Positions 42,416 through 51,270 of a stretch of DNA of 64,000 nucleotides are shown piece by piece. The translations under genes were made by a program, and so were the position numbers. The notes under the pieces were generated by a model. That model was not told the origin of the DNA, did no database searches, and saw only the letters and a list, made by a program, of their open reading frames with translations. This DNA comes from Silicimonas algicola. GTDB taxonomy: Bacteria; Pseudomonadota; Alphaproteobacteria; Rhodobacterales; Rhodobacteraceae. Position 1 is the stretch's first letter, and each line of letters opens with the position of its first letter. The stretch covers positions 62,001-126,000 of the forward strand of contig NZ_QGGV01000011.1 in NCBI RefSeq assembly GCF_003148765.1, in the 5' to 3' direction.

Positions 42416-43147
42416 GTGTTCGACGTGTCATACCTGGGCGCTCTCGTCGCCGGCCTCCTGTCGTTCCTGTCGCCCTGCATCCTTCCCATCGTGCCGTTCT
42501 ACCTGTCCTACCTCGCAGGTGCCGGCATGGCCGCGATCCAGGGCGACGAGCCGTTGCCGCCCGACGTGCAGCGCCGCGCGATCATCGCCTCGATCCTCTT
42601 CGCGCTCGGCGTGGCGACGATCTTCGTGGCCCTCGGCGCTGCGGCGACGACGCTCGGCGGTCTCGTCAGCGAATACTTCGACATCCTGCGATGGGTCGCG
42701 GCGGCCATCATCATCACGATGGGCCTGCATTTCCTCGGCGTGATCCGCATCGGCCTTCTCTATCGCCAGTTCGGGACCGGCGTGGGCGACACCTCGCGGA
42801 CGAGCCTTTTGGGCGCCTACGTCATCGGTCTCGCCTTCGCCTTCGGCTGGACGCCCTGCGTCGGACCCGTGCTGGCCGCCATCCTCTTCATGGCGGGCGG
42901 GCAGAGCGATATCTCGCACGGGATGGGCCTTCTGCTGGTCTACGCCGTCGGCATGACCGCGCCGTTCATCCTTGCGGCGGTCTTCATAAAGCCGTTCCTG
43001 CGCTGGATGCGCGGCTTCCGAAAGCACCTCGGGCGGATCGAAAAGGCGATGGGCGTCCTGCTGATCGTCTTCGGCATCCTGATCGCGACGGAACGGATCA
43101 ACGAGTTGGCGAACTGGCTGGTGATGTTCTGGCCCCGGATCGGGTGA
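42416..43147 (+). CDS. soxV: CcdA-like thiol-disulfide transporter SoxV
   Basis: This 243-residue membrane protein has six helices and the two electron-carrying cysteines of the CcdA/DsbD family, in SFLSPCILPIVPFY and FGWTPCVGPVL. It passes reductant from cytoplasmic thioredoxin to a periplasmic partner; in sox clusters it keeps SoxYZ active through SoxS or SoxW. I chose the GTG at 42416 because AAGGAAAGG lies just before it. No soxW follows, so SoxS is its likely partner here. Confidence 0.9.
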   Translation: MFDVSYLGALVAGLLSFLSPCILPIVPFYLSYLAGAGMAAIQGDEPLPPDVQRRAIIASILFALGVATIFVALGAAATTLGGLVSEYFDILRWVAAAIIITMGLHFLGVIRIGLLYRQFGTGVGDTSRTSLLGAYVIGLAFAFGWTPCVGPVLAAILFMAGGQSDISHGMGLLLVYAVGMTAPFILAAVFIKPFLRWMRGFRKHLGRIEKAMGVLLIVFGILIATERINELANWLVMFWPRIG

Positions 43148-43156
43148 GCCAGATTA

Positions 43157-43172
43157 ATTCAGTTACTTGAAT
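43157..43172. promoter_or_regulatory. Exact ATTC-N8-GAAT site upstream of soxX
   Basis: ATTC (43157-43160), AGTTACTT, GAAT (43169-43172) matches the SqrR-type consensus exactly. It lies 59 bases before the soxX start, in an AT-rich gap between soxV and soxX. This is where the second SoxR site is found in Paracoccus. Confidence 0.6.
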
Positions 43173-43230
43173 TTGTTGTTGCGAGCCTTGCCGGCCGTGC
43201 GCTACGGTACACGAAAGTTTGGGAGGACTC

Positions 43231-43698
43231 ATGAAAAGAACTTGCGTGATTCTCGCGGTCACCGCCCTTGGCGCTGGCTCTGCATTCGCACAGGCGATCG
43301 CTCCGGGCGAGGTCGCCTACGAGGACGGGGCGGTCTCGGCGTCGCTGACCGGCGCGCCGGGCGATCCGGCCGAGGGCCGGAAAGTGATGAACCGCGGCGC
43401 GGGCAACTGCGTCGCCTGTCACCAGGTCACCGACCTGACCGAGTATCCTTTCCAGGGCGAGGTCGGGCCGACGCTCGACGGCGTCGCGGACCGCTGGGAC
43501 GAGGCGCAGTTGCGCGGCATCGTCGCCAACGCGAAGATGATGTTTCCCGACACGATGATGCCGTCCTTCTACAAGGTCGACGGCTTCATCCGGCCGGGTG
43601 ACGGCTACACCGGCAAGGCGGCGACCGAGATCCACCCGCTTCTGACGCCCGAGCAGATCGAAAATGTCGTGGCCTATCTCCTTACGCTCAAGGAATGA
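43231..43698 (+). CDS. soxX: Sulfur-oxidising cytochrome c subunit SoxX
   Basis: This 155-residue periplasmic cytochrome has a signal peptide (MKRTCVILAVTALGAGSAFA), heme site CVACH (C60-H64) and a Met-rich distal-ligand stretch PDTMMPSF. SoxX pairs with SoxA to attach thiosulfate to the SoxY cysteine and accepts the electrons. GGGAGGA precedes the ATG at 43231. It is the first gene of the soxXYZA segment. Confidence 0.95.
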   Translation: MKRTCVILAVTALGAGSAFAQAIAPGEVAYEDGAVSASLTGAPGDPAEGRKVMNRGAGNCVACHQVTDLTEYPFQGEVGPTLDGVADRWDEAQLRGIVANAKMMFPDTMMPSFYKVDGFIRPGDGYTGKAATEIHPLLTPEQIENVVAYLLTLKE

Positions 43699-43723
43699 CG
43701 GCCCGAGAACTGGAGGACATCCA

Positions 43724-44149
43724 ATGGAACTGACAAGACGCCAGACGCTGATCGCCGGCATCGGGGCCGCGGCCGCGATGGTTCTGCCGATCCGCGCCTT
43801 CGCGCAGGACGCGCCGATGGTCGGCGAGCTGGCCGAGTTCACCGGCGGCGCCGAGCCCGGCACCGGCGACATCACCCTCACGGCGCCCGAGATCGCCGAG
43901 AACGGCAACACCGTTCCGATCGAGGTCTCGGCCCCCGGCGCGGCCGAGATCCGCGTCTATGCGCTCGGCAACCCCGTGCCCGGCGTCGCAGCCTTCACCT
44001 TCGGCCCGCTCGCGGCGTCGCAGGCGGCTTCGACCCGCATCCGTCTCGCGACCACGCAGGAAGTGCTGGCGGTCGCAAAGCTTCAGGACGGCAGCTTCAT
44101 CGCCGACCGCAAGGAAGTGAAGGTCACCATCGGCGGCTGCGGCGGCTGA
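43724..44149 (+). CDS. soxY: Sulfur-carrier protein SoxY
   Basis: This 141-residue protein has a Tat signal (ELTRRQTLIAGIGAAAAM) and ends in the invariant GGCGG tail. The Cys of this tail (C139) carries the sulfur substrate through all Sox enzymes. It forms the SoxYZ heterodimer in the periplasm and is exported folded. TGGAGGA precedes the start. Confidence 0.97.
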   Translation: MELTRRQTLIAGIGAAAAMVLPIRAFAQDAPMVGELAEFTGGAEPGTGDITLTAPEIAENGNTVPIEVSAPGAAEIRVYALGNPVPGVAAFTFGPLAASQAASTRIRLATTQEVLAVAKLQDGSFIADRKEVKVTIGGCGG

Positions 44150-44173
44150 GGCATTCAGGAAAGGACCACGACT

Positions 44174-44503
44174 ATGGCAGAAGGTGTTAAACCCCGCGTC
44201 AAGGTACCGAAATCCGCATCGGCAGGCGAAGCGGTCACCATCAAGACGCTCATCAGCCACCAGATGGAATCCGGTCAGCGCAAGGACTCGGACGGCAACG
44301 TCATCCCGCGCTCGATCATCAATCGCTTCACCTGCGACTTCAACGGACAGAACGTCATCGACGTCGTTCTCGCTCCCGCGATCTCGACAAACCCGTACTT
44401 CGAGTTCGATGCGACGGTGCCCGAGTCGGGCGAATTCACCTTCACCTGGTACGACGACGACGGTTCGACCTACACCGACACCCAGTCGATCGAAGTCAGC
44501 TGA
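44174..44503 (+). CDS. soxZ: Sulfur-carrier partner SoxZ
   Basis: This 109-residue protein has no signal peptide of its own, which fits co-export with SoxY through the Tat signal of its partner. It has the Ig-like fold sequence KTLISHQMESGQRKDSDGN and ends FTFTWYDDDGSTYTDTQSIEV, both characteristic of SoxZ. It lies 24 bases after soxY. Confidence 0.97.
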   Translation: MAEGVKPRVKVPKSASAGEAVTIKTLISHQMESGQRKDSDGNVIPRSIINRFTCDFNGQNVIDVVLAPAISTNPYFEFDATVPESGEFTFTWYDDDGSTYTDTQSIEVS

Positions 44504-44528
44504 TCGCGTGCCAAAGGGGAGGATAACG

Positions 44529-45386
44529 ATGAACAAGACCAAAGCTCTCGCGACGGGAGGGGCGATCCTTGCCCTTCTCGCCGTGCCGGCCTTCGCCGGA
44601 CCCGACGAGGACAGCCTCGTCATCAACGGCGAGACCGAGATCGTGACCGAGGCTCCGGCTCCGGCGCATCTTGAGGGGGTGCTGGACACCATCTACTCCG
44701 GCTGGCGCTTCCGGTCGGACGACACCCAGGCGCTCGAGATGGACGACTTCGACAACCCGGCGATGCTGGCGGTCGACGCGGCGGCCGCGACGTTCGAGAC
44801 CGTCGACGGGGCTGCGGGCAAGAGCTGCGCCTCCTGTCACGAGGGCGGGCCGGAAAGCTTCGCGGGCCTTGGCGCGGTGATGCCGAAGGTGCGCGAATCC
44901 GACGGCAAGCTCGTGGTGATGGAAGACATCATCAACGAGTGCCGGACCGAACGGATGCAGGCCGAAGAGTGGAAGTGGAGCAGCCAGACCATGCAGGGCA
45001 TGGTCGCGCTCATCCGTCTCCAGTCGCGCGGCATGCCGGTAGACGTGGCCATCGACGGCCCCGCCCAGAGCTTCTGGGATCAGGGGAAAGAGATGTACTA
45101 CACCCGCTTCGGCCAGCTCGAGCTGTCCTGCGCCAATTGTCACGAGGACAACTGGGGCAACATGATCCGGGCCGACCACCTGAGCCAGGGCCAGATCAAC
45201 GGCTTCCCGACGTATCGCTTCAACACGACGGGACTCGTCTCGGTGCACAACCGCTTCCGCGGCTGCATTCGCGACACCATGGCCGAGACCTTCGCCGAAG
45301 GCTCGGACGAGTTCCGGGCGCTCGAGCTCTACGTCGCCTCGCGCGGCAACGGTCTCTCGGTCGAATCCCCGGCGGTTCGTCAGTAA
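44529..45386 (+). CDS. soxA: Diheme cytochrome c subunit SoxA
   Basis: This 285-residue periplasmic subunit of SoxAX has a signal peptide, two heme sites CASCH (C100-H104) and CANCH (C201-H205), and a later Cys in RFRGCIRD (C246) that is the known persulfide-modified heme ligand at the active site. It conjugates thiosulfate to SoxY. The gene is followed by a strong terminator, so soxXYZA may be made in excess over soxBCDEF. Confidence 0.96.
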   Translation: MNKTKALATGGAILALLAVPAFAGPDEDSLVINGETEIVTEAPAPAHLEGVLDTIYSGWRFRSDDTQALEMDDFDNPAMLAVDAAAATFETVDGAAGKSCASCHEGGPESFAGLGAVMPKVRESDGKLVVMEDIINECRTERMQAEEWKWSSQTMQGMVALIRLQSRGMPVDVAIDGPAQSFWDQGKEMYYTRFGQLELSCANCHEDNWGNMIRADHLSQGQINGFPTYRFNTTGLVSVHNRFRGCIRDTMAETFAEGSDEFRALELYVASRGNGLSVESPAVRQ

Positions 45387-45392
45387 TCCATC

Positions 45393-45427
45393 GGCCCGCG
45401 CGGGGGTGACCTCGCGCGGGCCTTTTT
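45393..45427 (+). terminator. Rho-independent terminator after soxA
   Basis: GGCCCGCGCG (45393-45402) pairs perfectly with CGCGCGGGCC (45413-45422) around a 10-base loop, followed by TTTTT (45423-45427). It is the clearest intrinsic terminator in the window and divides the sox operon between soxA and soxB. Confidence 0.9.
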
Positions 45428-45429
45428 CT

Positions 45430-45455
45430 ACCTGAATTCATTCAGGTATCTGCAT
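45430..45455. promoter_or_regulatory. Candidate SoxR/SqrR operator upstream of soxB
   Basis: ACCTGAAT (45430-45437), TC, ATTCAGGT (45440-45447) is a perfect 8-bp dyad. It overlaps ATTC-N8-GCAT (45440-45455), one base off the ATTC-N8-GAAT consensus. It lies between the soxA terminator and soxB (start 45482), so it probably controls a second sox promoter. Confidence 0.5.
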
Positions 45456-45481
45456 ATGTATCGGAAAGGACGACCGCTCCC

Positions 45482-47176
45482 ATGATCTCGCGCCGCGATT
45501 TCCTCCAGGCCGCCATGGCGACCTCGGCCATCTACGGAGCCTCGGGCTTCGGCAACTGGGGCCGGCTCGCCGCGCAGCAGGTGCTGACCCAGGATCAGCT
45601 TCTGGAGTTCGAGACCTTCGGGAACGTCTCCCTGATCCACCTGACCGACATCCACGCGCAGCTTGTGCCCATCTATTTCCGCGAGCCCGAAATCAACATC
45701 GGCGTCGGCGCGAACAAGGGCGAGGTGCCGCACATCACCGGCGCCGACTTCCGCCGCCTCTACGGCATCGAGGACGGCTCGCCCTCGCACTATGCGCTCA
45801 CCTACGACGACTTCGCGGCGCTCGGCAAAACCTACGGCCGCATGGGCGGGCTCGACCGCATCGCCACCGTGGTCAAGGCGATCCGCGCCGCACGCCCCGA
45901 CGCCCTTCTCCTCGACGGCGGCGACACCTGGCACGGCTCCTACGGCTGCTACCACACGGCGGGGCAGGACGTGGTCAACGCCATGAGCCTCCTGAAGCCC
46001 GACGCCATGACCTTCCACTGGGAATTCACTCTCGGCACCGAGCGCCTGCTCGAGCTTGTGGGGCAGGTGCCCTTCGCCTCGCTCGGGCAGAACATCTTCG
46101 ACGCCGAGTGGGACGAGCCCGCCGAGGCCTTCAAACCCTACGAGTGGTTCGAGGCCGGCGGCCAGAAGATCGCCGTCATCGGCCAGGCCTTTCCCTACAT
46201 GCCGATCGCAAACCCCGGCTGGATGTTCCCCGAATACTCCTTCGGCATCCGCGAGGAGACGATGCAGGAGACCGTCGACACCGTCCGGGGCGAGGGTGCC
46301 GACCTCGTCGTCCTCCTCAGCCACAACGGCTTCGACGTCGACAAGCAGATGGCGGGCCGCGTCACCGGCATCGACGTCATCCTTTCGGGCCACACCCATG
46401 ACGCGCTGCCCGAGCCTTACGTGGTGGGCGACACGATCATCATCGCCACCGGGTCCAACGGCAAGTTCGTCTCCCGCGTCGACCTCGACGTCCGCGACGG
46501 CAAGATGATGGGCTTCCGCCACAAGCTGATCCCGATCTTCTCGGACGTGATCGAGCCCGACGCCGAGATGGCGGCGCAGGTCGCCGCCGACCGCGAGCCC
46601 TACAAGGCCGAGCTGGAAGAGGTGCTGGGGACCGCTGACGGCCTTCTCTACCGGCGCGGCAACTTCAACGGCACCTGGGACGACCTGATCTGCGACGCGC
46701 TTCTGGAAGAGCGCGACGCGGAGATCGCGCTGTCGCCCGGCGTCCGCTGGGGTCCCTCGATCCTTCCGGGCCAGCCGATCACGCGCGAGGACGTCTGGAA
46801 CGTCACCTCGATGACCTACCCGAACGCCTACCGCACCGAGATGTCGGGCGAGTTCCTGAAGATCGTCATGGAGGACGTGGCCGACAACATCTTCAATCCG
46901 AACCCCTATTACCAGCAGGGCGGCGACATGGTCCGCGTCGGCGGCATGGGCTACCGGATCGAGCTGTCGAAGCCGCAGGGCCAGCGCATTTCCGACATGA
47001 CGCTTCTCAAGACGGGCGAGGCCATCGACCCGGCAAGGAACTACGTCGTCGCGGGCTGGGCCAGCGTCAACGAGGGCACCGAAGGCCCGCCGATCTGGGA
47101 CGTGGTCGAGGCCTGGCTGAAGCGCAACGGCACCGTGACGGTCGGCCAGAACACCTCGGTCGAGGTGATCGAATGA
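45482..47176 (+). CDS. soxB: Thiosulfohydrolase SoxB
   Basis: This 564-residue di-manganese enzyme cleaves sulfate from SoxY-bound thiosulfonate. It has a Tat signal (MISRRDFLQAAMATSAIYG) and the metallophosphoesterase/5'-nucleotidase motifs LTDIHAQ, LDGGDTWHGS, FHWEFTLG, LLSHNGFDVD and SGHTHD. Full length for the family. GGAAAGGA lies before the start, and soxC follows after 25 bases. Confidence 0.97.
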   Translation: MISRRDFLQAAMATSAIYGASGFGNWGRLAAQQVLTQDQLLEFETFGNVSLIHLTDIHAQLVPIYFREPEINIGVGANKGEVPHITGADFRRLYGIEDGSPSHYALTYDDFAALGKTYGRMGGLDRIATVVKAIRAARPDALLLDGGDTWHGSYGCYHTAGQDVVNAMSLLKPDAMTFHWEFTLGTERLLELVGQVPFASLGQNIFDAEWDEPAEAFKPYEWFEAGGQKIAVIGQAFPYMPIANPGWMFPEYSFGIREETMQETVDTVRGEGADLVVLLSHNGFDVDKQMAGRVTGIDVILSGHTHDALPEPYVVGDTIIIATGSNGKFVSRVDLDVRDGKMMGFRHKLIPIFSDVIEPDAEMAAQVAADREPYKAELEEVLGTADGLLYRRGNFNGTWDDLICDALLEERDAEIALSPGVRWGPSILPGQPITREDVWNVTSMTYPNAYRTEMSGEFLKIVMEDVADNIFNPNPYYQQGGDMVRVGGMGYRIELSKPQGQRISDMTLLKTGEAIDPARNYVVAGWASVNEGTEGPPIWDVVEAWLKRNGTVTVGQNTSVEVIE

Positions 47177-47201
47177 CGTTCCCCAATCCAGGAGACCTGG
47201 C

Positions 47202-48446
47202 ATGACAACGCGCCGCGATATCCTCAGGGGCGGACTGGCCGCGACCGCCGGTCTAGCCGCCGGCACCGCCGCCCGCGCCGAGGGCGATCCTCTCATCACA
47301 GAGCTTCAGGATTGGAATCACGTCCTGGGCGACGGCGTCGACGCCAATCCCTACGGGATGCCGTCGCGCCACGAGGCCCACGTCAAGCGCCGGTCGGTAG
47401 AATGGCTGACCGCCGACCCCGTATCCTCGGTCAACTTCACGCCGCTGCACGAACTTGACGGGATCATCACGCCGAACGGTCTCTGCTTCGAGCGTCACCA
47501 CGGCGGCGTGGCCGACATCGAGCCCGCCAAGCACCGGCTGATGATAAACGGCCTCGTCGACACGCCGCTCGTGTTCACGATGCAGGACCTGATGCGCTTC
47601 CCGCGCGAGAACCGGGTCTACTTCCTGGAATGCGCCGCGAACTCCGGCATGGAGTGGCGCGGCGCGCAGCTCAACGGCTGCCAATTCACCCACGGCATGA
47701 TCCACAACGTCATGTACACCGGCGTGCCGCTGCGGCTGATCCTCGAGGAAGCCGGTGTCAAGACCAACGGCAAATGGATCATGCCGGAAGGCGCCGACGC
47801 CGCCGCCATGACGCGGTCGATCCCGATCGAAAAGGCGATGGACGACTGCCTCGTCGCTTTCAAGATGAACGGCGAGGCGCTTCGCCCCGAGCAGGGCTAT
47901 CCTCTCCGCCTCGTCGTGCCGGGCTGGGAAGGCAACATGTGGATCAAGTGGCTGCGCCGCATCGAGGTCGGCGACCAGCCCTGGCATCATCGCGAAGAGA
48001 CGTCGAAGTACACCGACCTTCTCGAGAACGGCACCGCGCGCCGCTTCACCTGGGAGATGGACGCGAAGTCCGTCATCACCAACCCCAGCCCGCAGGCGCC
48101 CATCCTCCACTCGAAGGGGCCGACCGTCCTGACCGGCGTCGCCTGGTCCGGCCGCGGCACCATCCCGCGCGTCGACGTCACCATCGACGGCGGCAAGAAC
48201 TGGCACGAAGCGCGGATGTCCGGCCCGTCCTTCGACAAGTCGATGCACCGCTTCTATTACGACTTCGACTGGGACGGCACGCCCTTGCTGCTGCAAAGCC
48301 GGGCGCACGACTCCACGGGCTACGTCCAGCCCACCAAGGAAGAGCTGCGCCAATTCCGGGGCGTCAACTCGATCTATCACAACAACGGAATCCAGACCTG
48401 GTATGTCAACGAGAAGGGGATCGCGGAAAATGTCGAGATTTCTTGA
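47202..48446 (+). CDS. soxC: Sulfane dehydrogenase molybdenum subunit SoxC
   Basis: This 414-residue sulfite-oxidase-family protein has a Tat signal (MTTRRDILRGGLAATAG), the molybdenum-ligand Cys in YFLECAANSGMEW, cofactor-binding residues around VPGWEGNMWIKWL, and a C-terminal dimerisation domain. With SoxD it oxidises the sulfane sulfur on SoxY and yields six electrons. Its presence means thiosulfate is oxidised fully to sulfate, without sulfur globules. It overlaps soxD by 17 bases. Confidence 0.96.
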   Translation: MTTRRDILRGGLAATAGLAAGTAARAEGDPLITELQDWNHVLGDGVDANPYGMPSRHEAHVKRRSVEWLTADPVSSVNFTPLHELDGIITPNGLCFERHHGGVADIEPAKHRLMINGLVDTPLVFTMQDLMRFPRENRVYFLECAANSGMEWRGAQLNGCQFTHGMIHNVMYTGVPLRLILEEAGVKTNGKWIMPEGADAAAMTRSIPIEKAMDDCLVAFKMNGEALRPEQGYPLRLVVPGWEGNMWIKWLRRIEVGDQPWHHREETSKYTDLLENGTARRFTWEMDAKSVITNPSPQAPILHSKGPTVLTGVAWSGRGTIPRVDVTIDGGKNWHEARMSGPSFDKSMHRFYYDFDWDGTPLLLQSRAHDSTGYVQPTKEELRQFRGVNSIYHNNGIQTWYVNEKGIAENVEIS

Positions 48447-49596
48447 AGCAGGTGCCGCCGCCCTCGCCCTCGCCCTGATCGCCGGTCCGGCCTCCGCCGC
48501 GACCTTCGGACTGGGCCGCCCCGCCACGGCGGACGAGATCGCGGCCTGGGACATCGACGTGCGCCCCGACGGGGTCGGCCTGCCCGAAGGCTCGGGCGAC
48601 GTGACCACGGGCGAGGAGATCTTCACCGACCGCTGCGCCGTCTGCCACGGCGACTTCGGCGAGGCCGTGGGCCGCTGGCCCGTCCTCGCGGGCGGGCAGG
48701 GCACGCTGTCCGACGACCGCCCGAACAAGACCATCGGCAGCTTCTGGCCCTACCTCTCGACCGTCTACGACTATGTCCACCGCGCCATGCCCTTCGGCGA
48801 CGCGCAGTCGCTGACGGCCGACGAGACCTACGCGATCACGGCCTATCTCCTCTACCTGAACGACATCGTCGACGACGAGGAGTTCGTGCTGTCGCGCGAC
48901 AACTTCCTCGAGGTCGAGATGCCGAACGCCGAGGGCTTCATGCCCGACGACCGGATGGAGACCGAGTTTCCCGTCTTCGTGAAGGCCGACGTCTGCATGG
49001 AAAACTGTAAGGACGCGGTCGAGATCACCGGCCGCGCCGCCATCCTCGACGTCACGCCCGAGGAAACCCGCGCGCGTCAGTTGAAAGAGGCCGTCGACAA
49101 GGCCAAGTCCGGCACCGCCGCCGACGCGGTCACGGTCGACAGCGCGCCGCCCGTCTCGCTCGAGGGCGGGCCAGCGGGCACCGCGGCTCCAACCGAGCAG
49201 GTCGCCGCGACCGAGACCGCTCCCGCCGCGCCCACCGCAGACGCCGCCCCCGCCGAGACGGCCGCACCCGACCCGCAGCTCGTCGCCGCCGGCGAGAAAG
49301 TCTTCAAGAAGTGCCAGGCCTGCCACCAGGTCGGCGAGGACGCGAAGAACCGCGCCGGACCGCAGCTCAACGGCATCGTCGGACGCACCGCAGGCACGGT
49401 CGAGGGCTTCAAGTATTCGAAACCGATGGCCGAGGCCGGCGCGAATGGCCTCGTCTGGGACCATGCCGAACTGTCGGGCTTCCTGACCAAGCCCCGCGAC
49501 TACCTGAAGGGCACCAAGATGTCCTTCGCGGGTCTCAAGGACCAGGCCGACATCGACGCGGTCGTGGCCTACCTGTCGACCTTCGCCGCCGACTGA
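48430..49596 (+). CDS. soxD: Diheme cytochrome subunit SoxD of sulfane dehydrogenase
   Basis: This 388-residue protein has a signal peptide, heme sites CAVCH (C69-H73) and CQACH (about C295-H299), and a long Ala/Pro/Thr/Glu linker (about 235-282) before a mitochondrial-type cytochrome c domain (VGEDAKNRAGPQLNGIVGR). It takes electrons from SoxC. The ATG at 48430 lies within the end of soxC. The two-domain layout is that of the Paracoccus SoxD. Confidence 0.95.
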   Translation: MSRFLEAGAAALALALIAGPASAATFGLGRPATADEIAAWDIDVRPDGVGLPEGSGDVTTGEEIFTDRCAVCHGDFGEAVGRWPVLAGGQGTLSDDRPNKTIGSFWPYLSTVYDYVHRAMPFGDAQSLTADETYAITAYLLYLNDIVDDEEFVLSRDNFLEVEMPNAEGFMPDDRMETEFPVFVKADVCMENCKDAVEITGRAAILDVTPEETRARQLKEAVDKAKSGTAADAVTVDSAPPVSLEGGPAGTAAPTEQVAATETAPAAPTADAAPAETAAPDPQLVAAGEKVFKKCQACHQVGEDAKNRAGPQLNGIVGRTAGTVEGFKYSKPMAEAGANGLVWDHAELSGFLTKPRDYLKGTKMSFAGLKDQADIDAVVAYLSTFAAD

Positions 49597-49598
49597 CC

Positions 49599-49901
49599 AT
49601 GCGCGCGCCGCTCCTCGCCCTCGCCGTCTCCGCCCTTGCGGCGGCGGCCGGGGCTGCGGAGACCGGCGACTCCGAATATGGCGCCTACCTGTCCGGCGAA
49701 TGCACGACCTGCCACCGGGCCGACGGTGCGGACGAAGGCATTCCGCCCATCGTGGGCTGGCACGAGGAGGCCTTCGTCGCCGCCCTGCAGGCCTACAGGT
49801 CGAAGACGCGGCTGCACCCGGTGATGAACATGGTGGCCGGACGGCTGAACGACGACGAGATCGAGGCTCTTGCCGCATACTTCGCGACGCTGGCAGACTA
49901 G
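49599..49901 (+). CDS. soxE: Monoheme cytochrome c SoxE
   Basis: This 100-residue periplasmic cytochrome has a signal peptide and a heme site CTTCH (C35-H39); the Met in HPVMNMVA is the likely distal ligand. In sox clusters this gene precedes the flavoprotein gene soxF, with which it forms a flavocytochrome-c sulfide dehydrogenase. It starts two bases after soxD. P. pantotrophus SoxE is longer, so this is a short form more like FccA. Confidence 0.85.
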   Translation: MRAPLLALAVSALAAAAGAAETGDSEYGAYLSGECTTCHRADGADEGIPPIVGWHEEAFVAALQAYRSKTRLHPVMNMVAGRLNDDEIEALAAYFATLAD

Positions 49902-49933
49902 CGGCGCGGACACCAAAAGGGGGGAGGACCGGC

Positions 49934-51196
49934 ATGACACTCGACAGACGCACCTTCATCGGCTCGGCGGCAGCTACCGTGCTATCTGCACCCATGGTTC
50001 GGGGGGCAGCCCACGGGAGGCCGAAGGTCGTGGTGATCGGCGGCGGCGCGGGCGGCGCCACGGCGGCCCGCTATATCGCGAAGGACAGCGAGGGACAGAT
50101 CGACGTCACGCTCGTCGAGCCCACGCGCACCTACTACACCTGCTTCTTCTCGAACCTCTACCTGGGCGGCTTCAAGGAGTTCGACGATCTGGGCCACACC
50201 TACGGGTCGCTTGCCGCCTCCGGCGTCAACGTCGTCCACGACTGGGCCGTCGGCGTCGACCGCGACGCGAAGACCGTCACGCTCGGCAGCGGCGCGGTGC
50301 TGTCCTACGACAAGCTGATCCTGTCGCCCGGCATCGACTTCATCGAAGGCTCGGTCCCCGGTTGGGACATCTCGGCGCAGAACAGGATGCCCCATGCCTA
50401 CAAGGGCGGGTCGCAGACCCAGCTTCTGAAGGCGCAGATCGAGGCCATGCCGCAGGGCGGGCTGTTCGTCATGGTCGCCCCGCCCAACCCCTATCGCTGC
50501 CCGCCCGGACCCTACGAGCGCGTGTCGATGGTGGCCTGGCATCTCAAGCAGACCAATCCGACCGCCAAGATCCTGATCGTCGATCCCAAGGAAAGCTATT
50601 CCAAGCAGGCCCTCTTCGAGGAAGGCTGGCAGGCCCACTACGGAGGCATGATCGACCGTCTCGGCCCCGACTTCGGCGCCGCGAACGTCAGCGTGAACCC
50701 GGCCGAGATGACCGTCGACATCGACGGGCAGGTCGAGACGGCGGACGTCGTCAACGTCATTCCCGCTCAGAAGGCGGGCCACATCGCCGAGGTCGCAGGC
50801 GTGACAGACGGCAACTGGGCGCCGGTCAACGCGGCCGACATGTCGTCAAAGGCCGACCCCGACATCCACGTCCTCGGCGATGCCGCGGCGCAGGGCGATA
50901 TGCCCAAGTCGGGCTTCTCGGCCAATAGCCAGGCCAAGGTCGCGGCGAATGCCATCCGGGGCGCGCTGACCGAAAGCCGTGTCTTCCCGGCGAAGTACTC
51001 CAACACCTGCTGGTCGCTCATCGCCGAGAACGACGGCGTCAAGGTCGGCGCCAGCTATGAACCGACGCCCGAAAAGATCGCCTCGACCGACAGCTTCATC
51101 AGCCAGACCGGCGAGGATGCGGCGCTGCGAAAGGCGACCTACGAGGAATCGGAAGGCTGGTACGCCGGAATCACCGCCGACATCTTCGGCGGCTGA
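49934..51196 (+). CDS. soxF: Sulfide dehydrogenase flavoprotein SoxF (FCSD type)
   Basis: This 420-residue FAD enzyme has a Tat signal (LDRRTFIGSAAATVLSAP), the FAD motif VVVIGGGAGGATAARYI, and redox cysteines in YYTCFFSNLYLGG (C70) and SNTCWSLIAENDG (about C358), which match the disulfide of flavocytochrome c. A PYRCPPGPYERVSM stretch is also typical. It oxidises sulfide and passes electrons to SoxE; in Paracoccus it also enhances Sox activity. GGGGAGGA precedes the start. Confidence 0.95.
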   Translation: MTLDRRTFIGSAAATVLSAPMVRGAAHGRPKVVVIGGGAGGATAARYIAKDSEGQIDVTLVEPTRTYYTCFFSNLYLGGFKEFDDLGHTYGSLAASGVNVVHDWAVGVDRDAKTVTLGSGAVLSYDKLILSPGIDFIEGSVPGWDISAQNRMPHAYKGGSQTQLLKAQIEAMPQGGLFVMVAPPNPYRCPPGPYERVSMVAWHLKQTNPTAKILIVDPKESYSKQALFEEGWQAHYGGMIDRLGPDFGAANVSVNPAEMTVDIDGQVETADVVNVIPAQKAGHIAEVAGVTDGNWAPVNAADMSSKADPDIHVLGDAAAQGDMPKSGFSANSQAKVAANAIRGALTESRVFPAKYSNTCWSLIAENDGVKVGASYEPTPEKIASTDSFISQTGEDAALRKATYEESEGWYAGITADIFGG

Positions 51197-51270
51197 ACCT
51201 CGCCCGGCCTTGATCCCGATCATGGCCGGGTCACGCCATCGCGCTAGGGTCGATGCGACAGGAGGACGAC

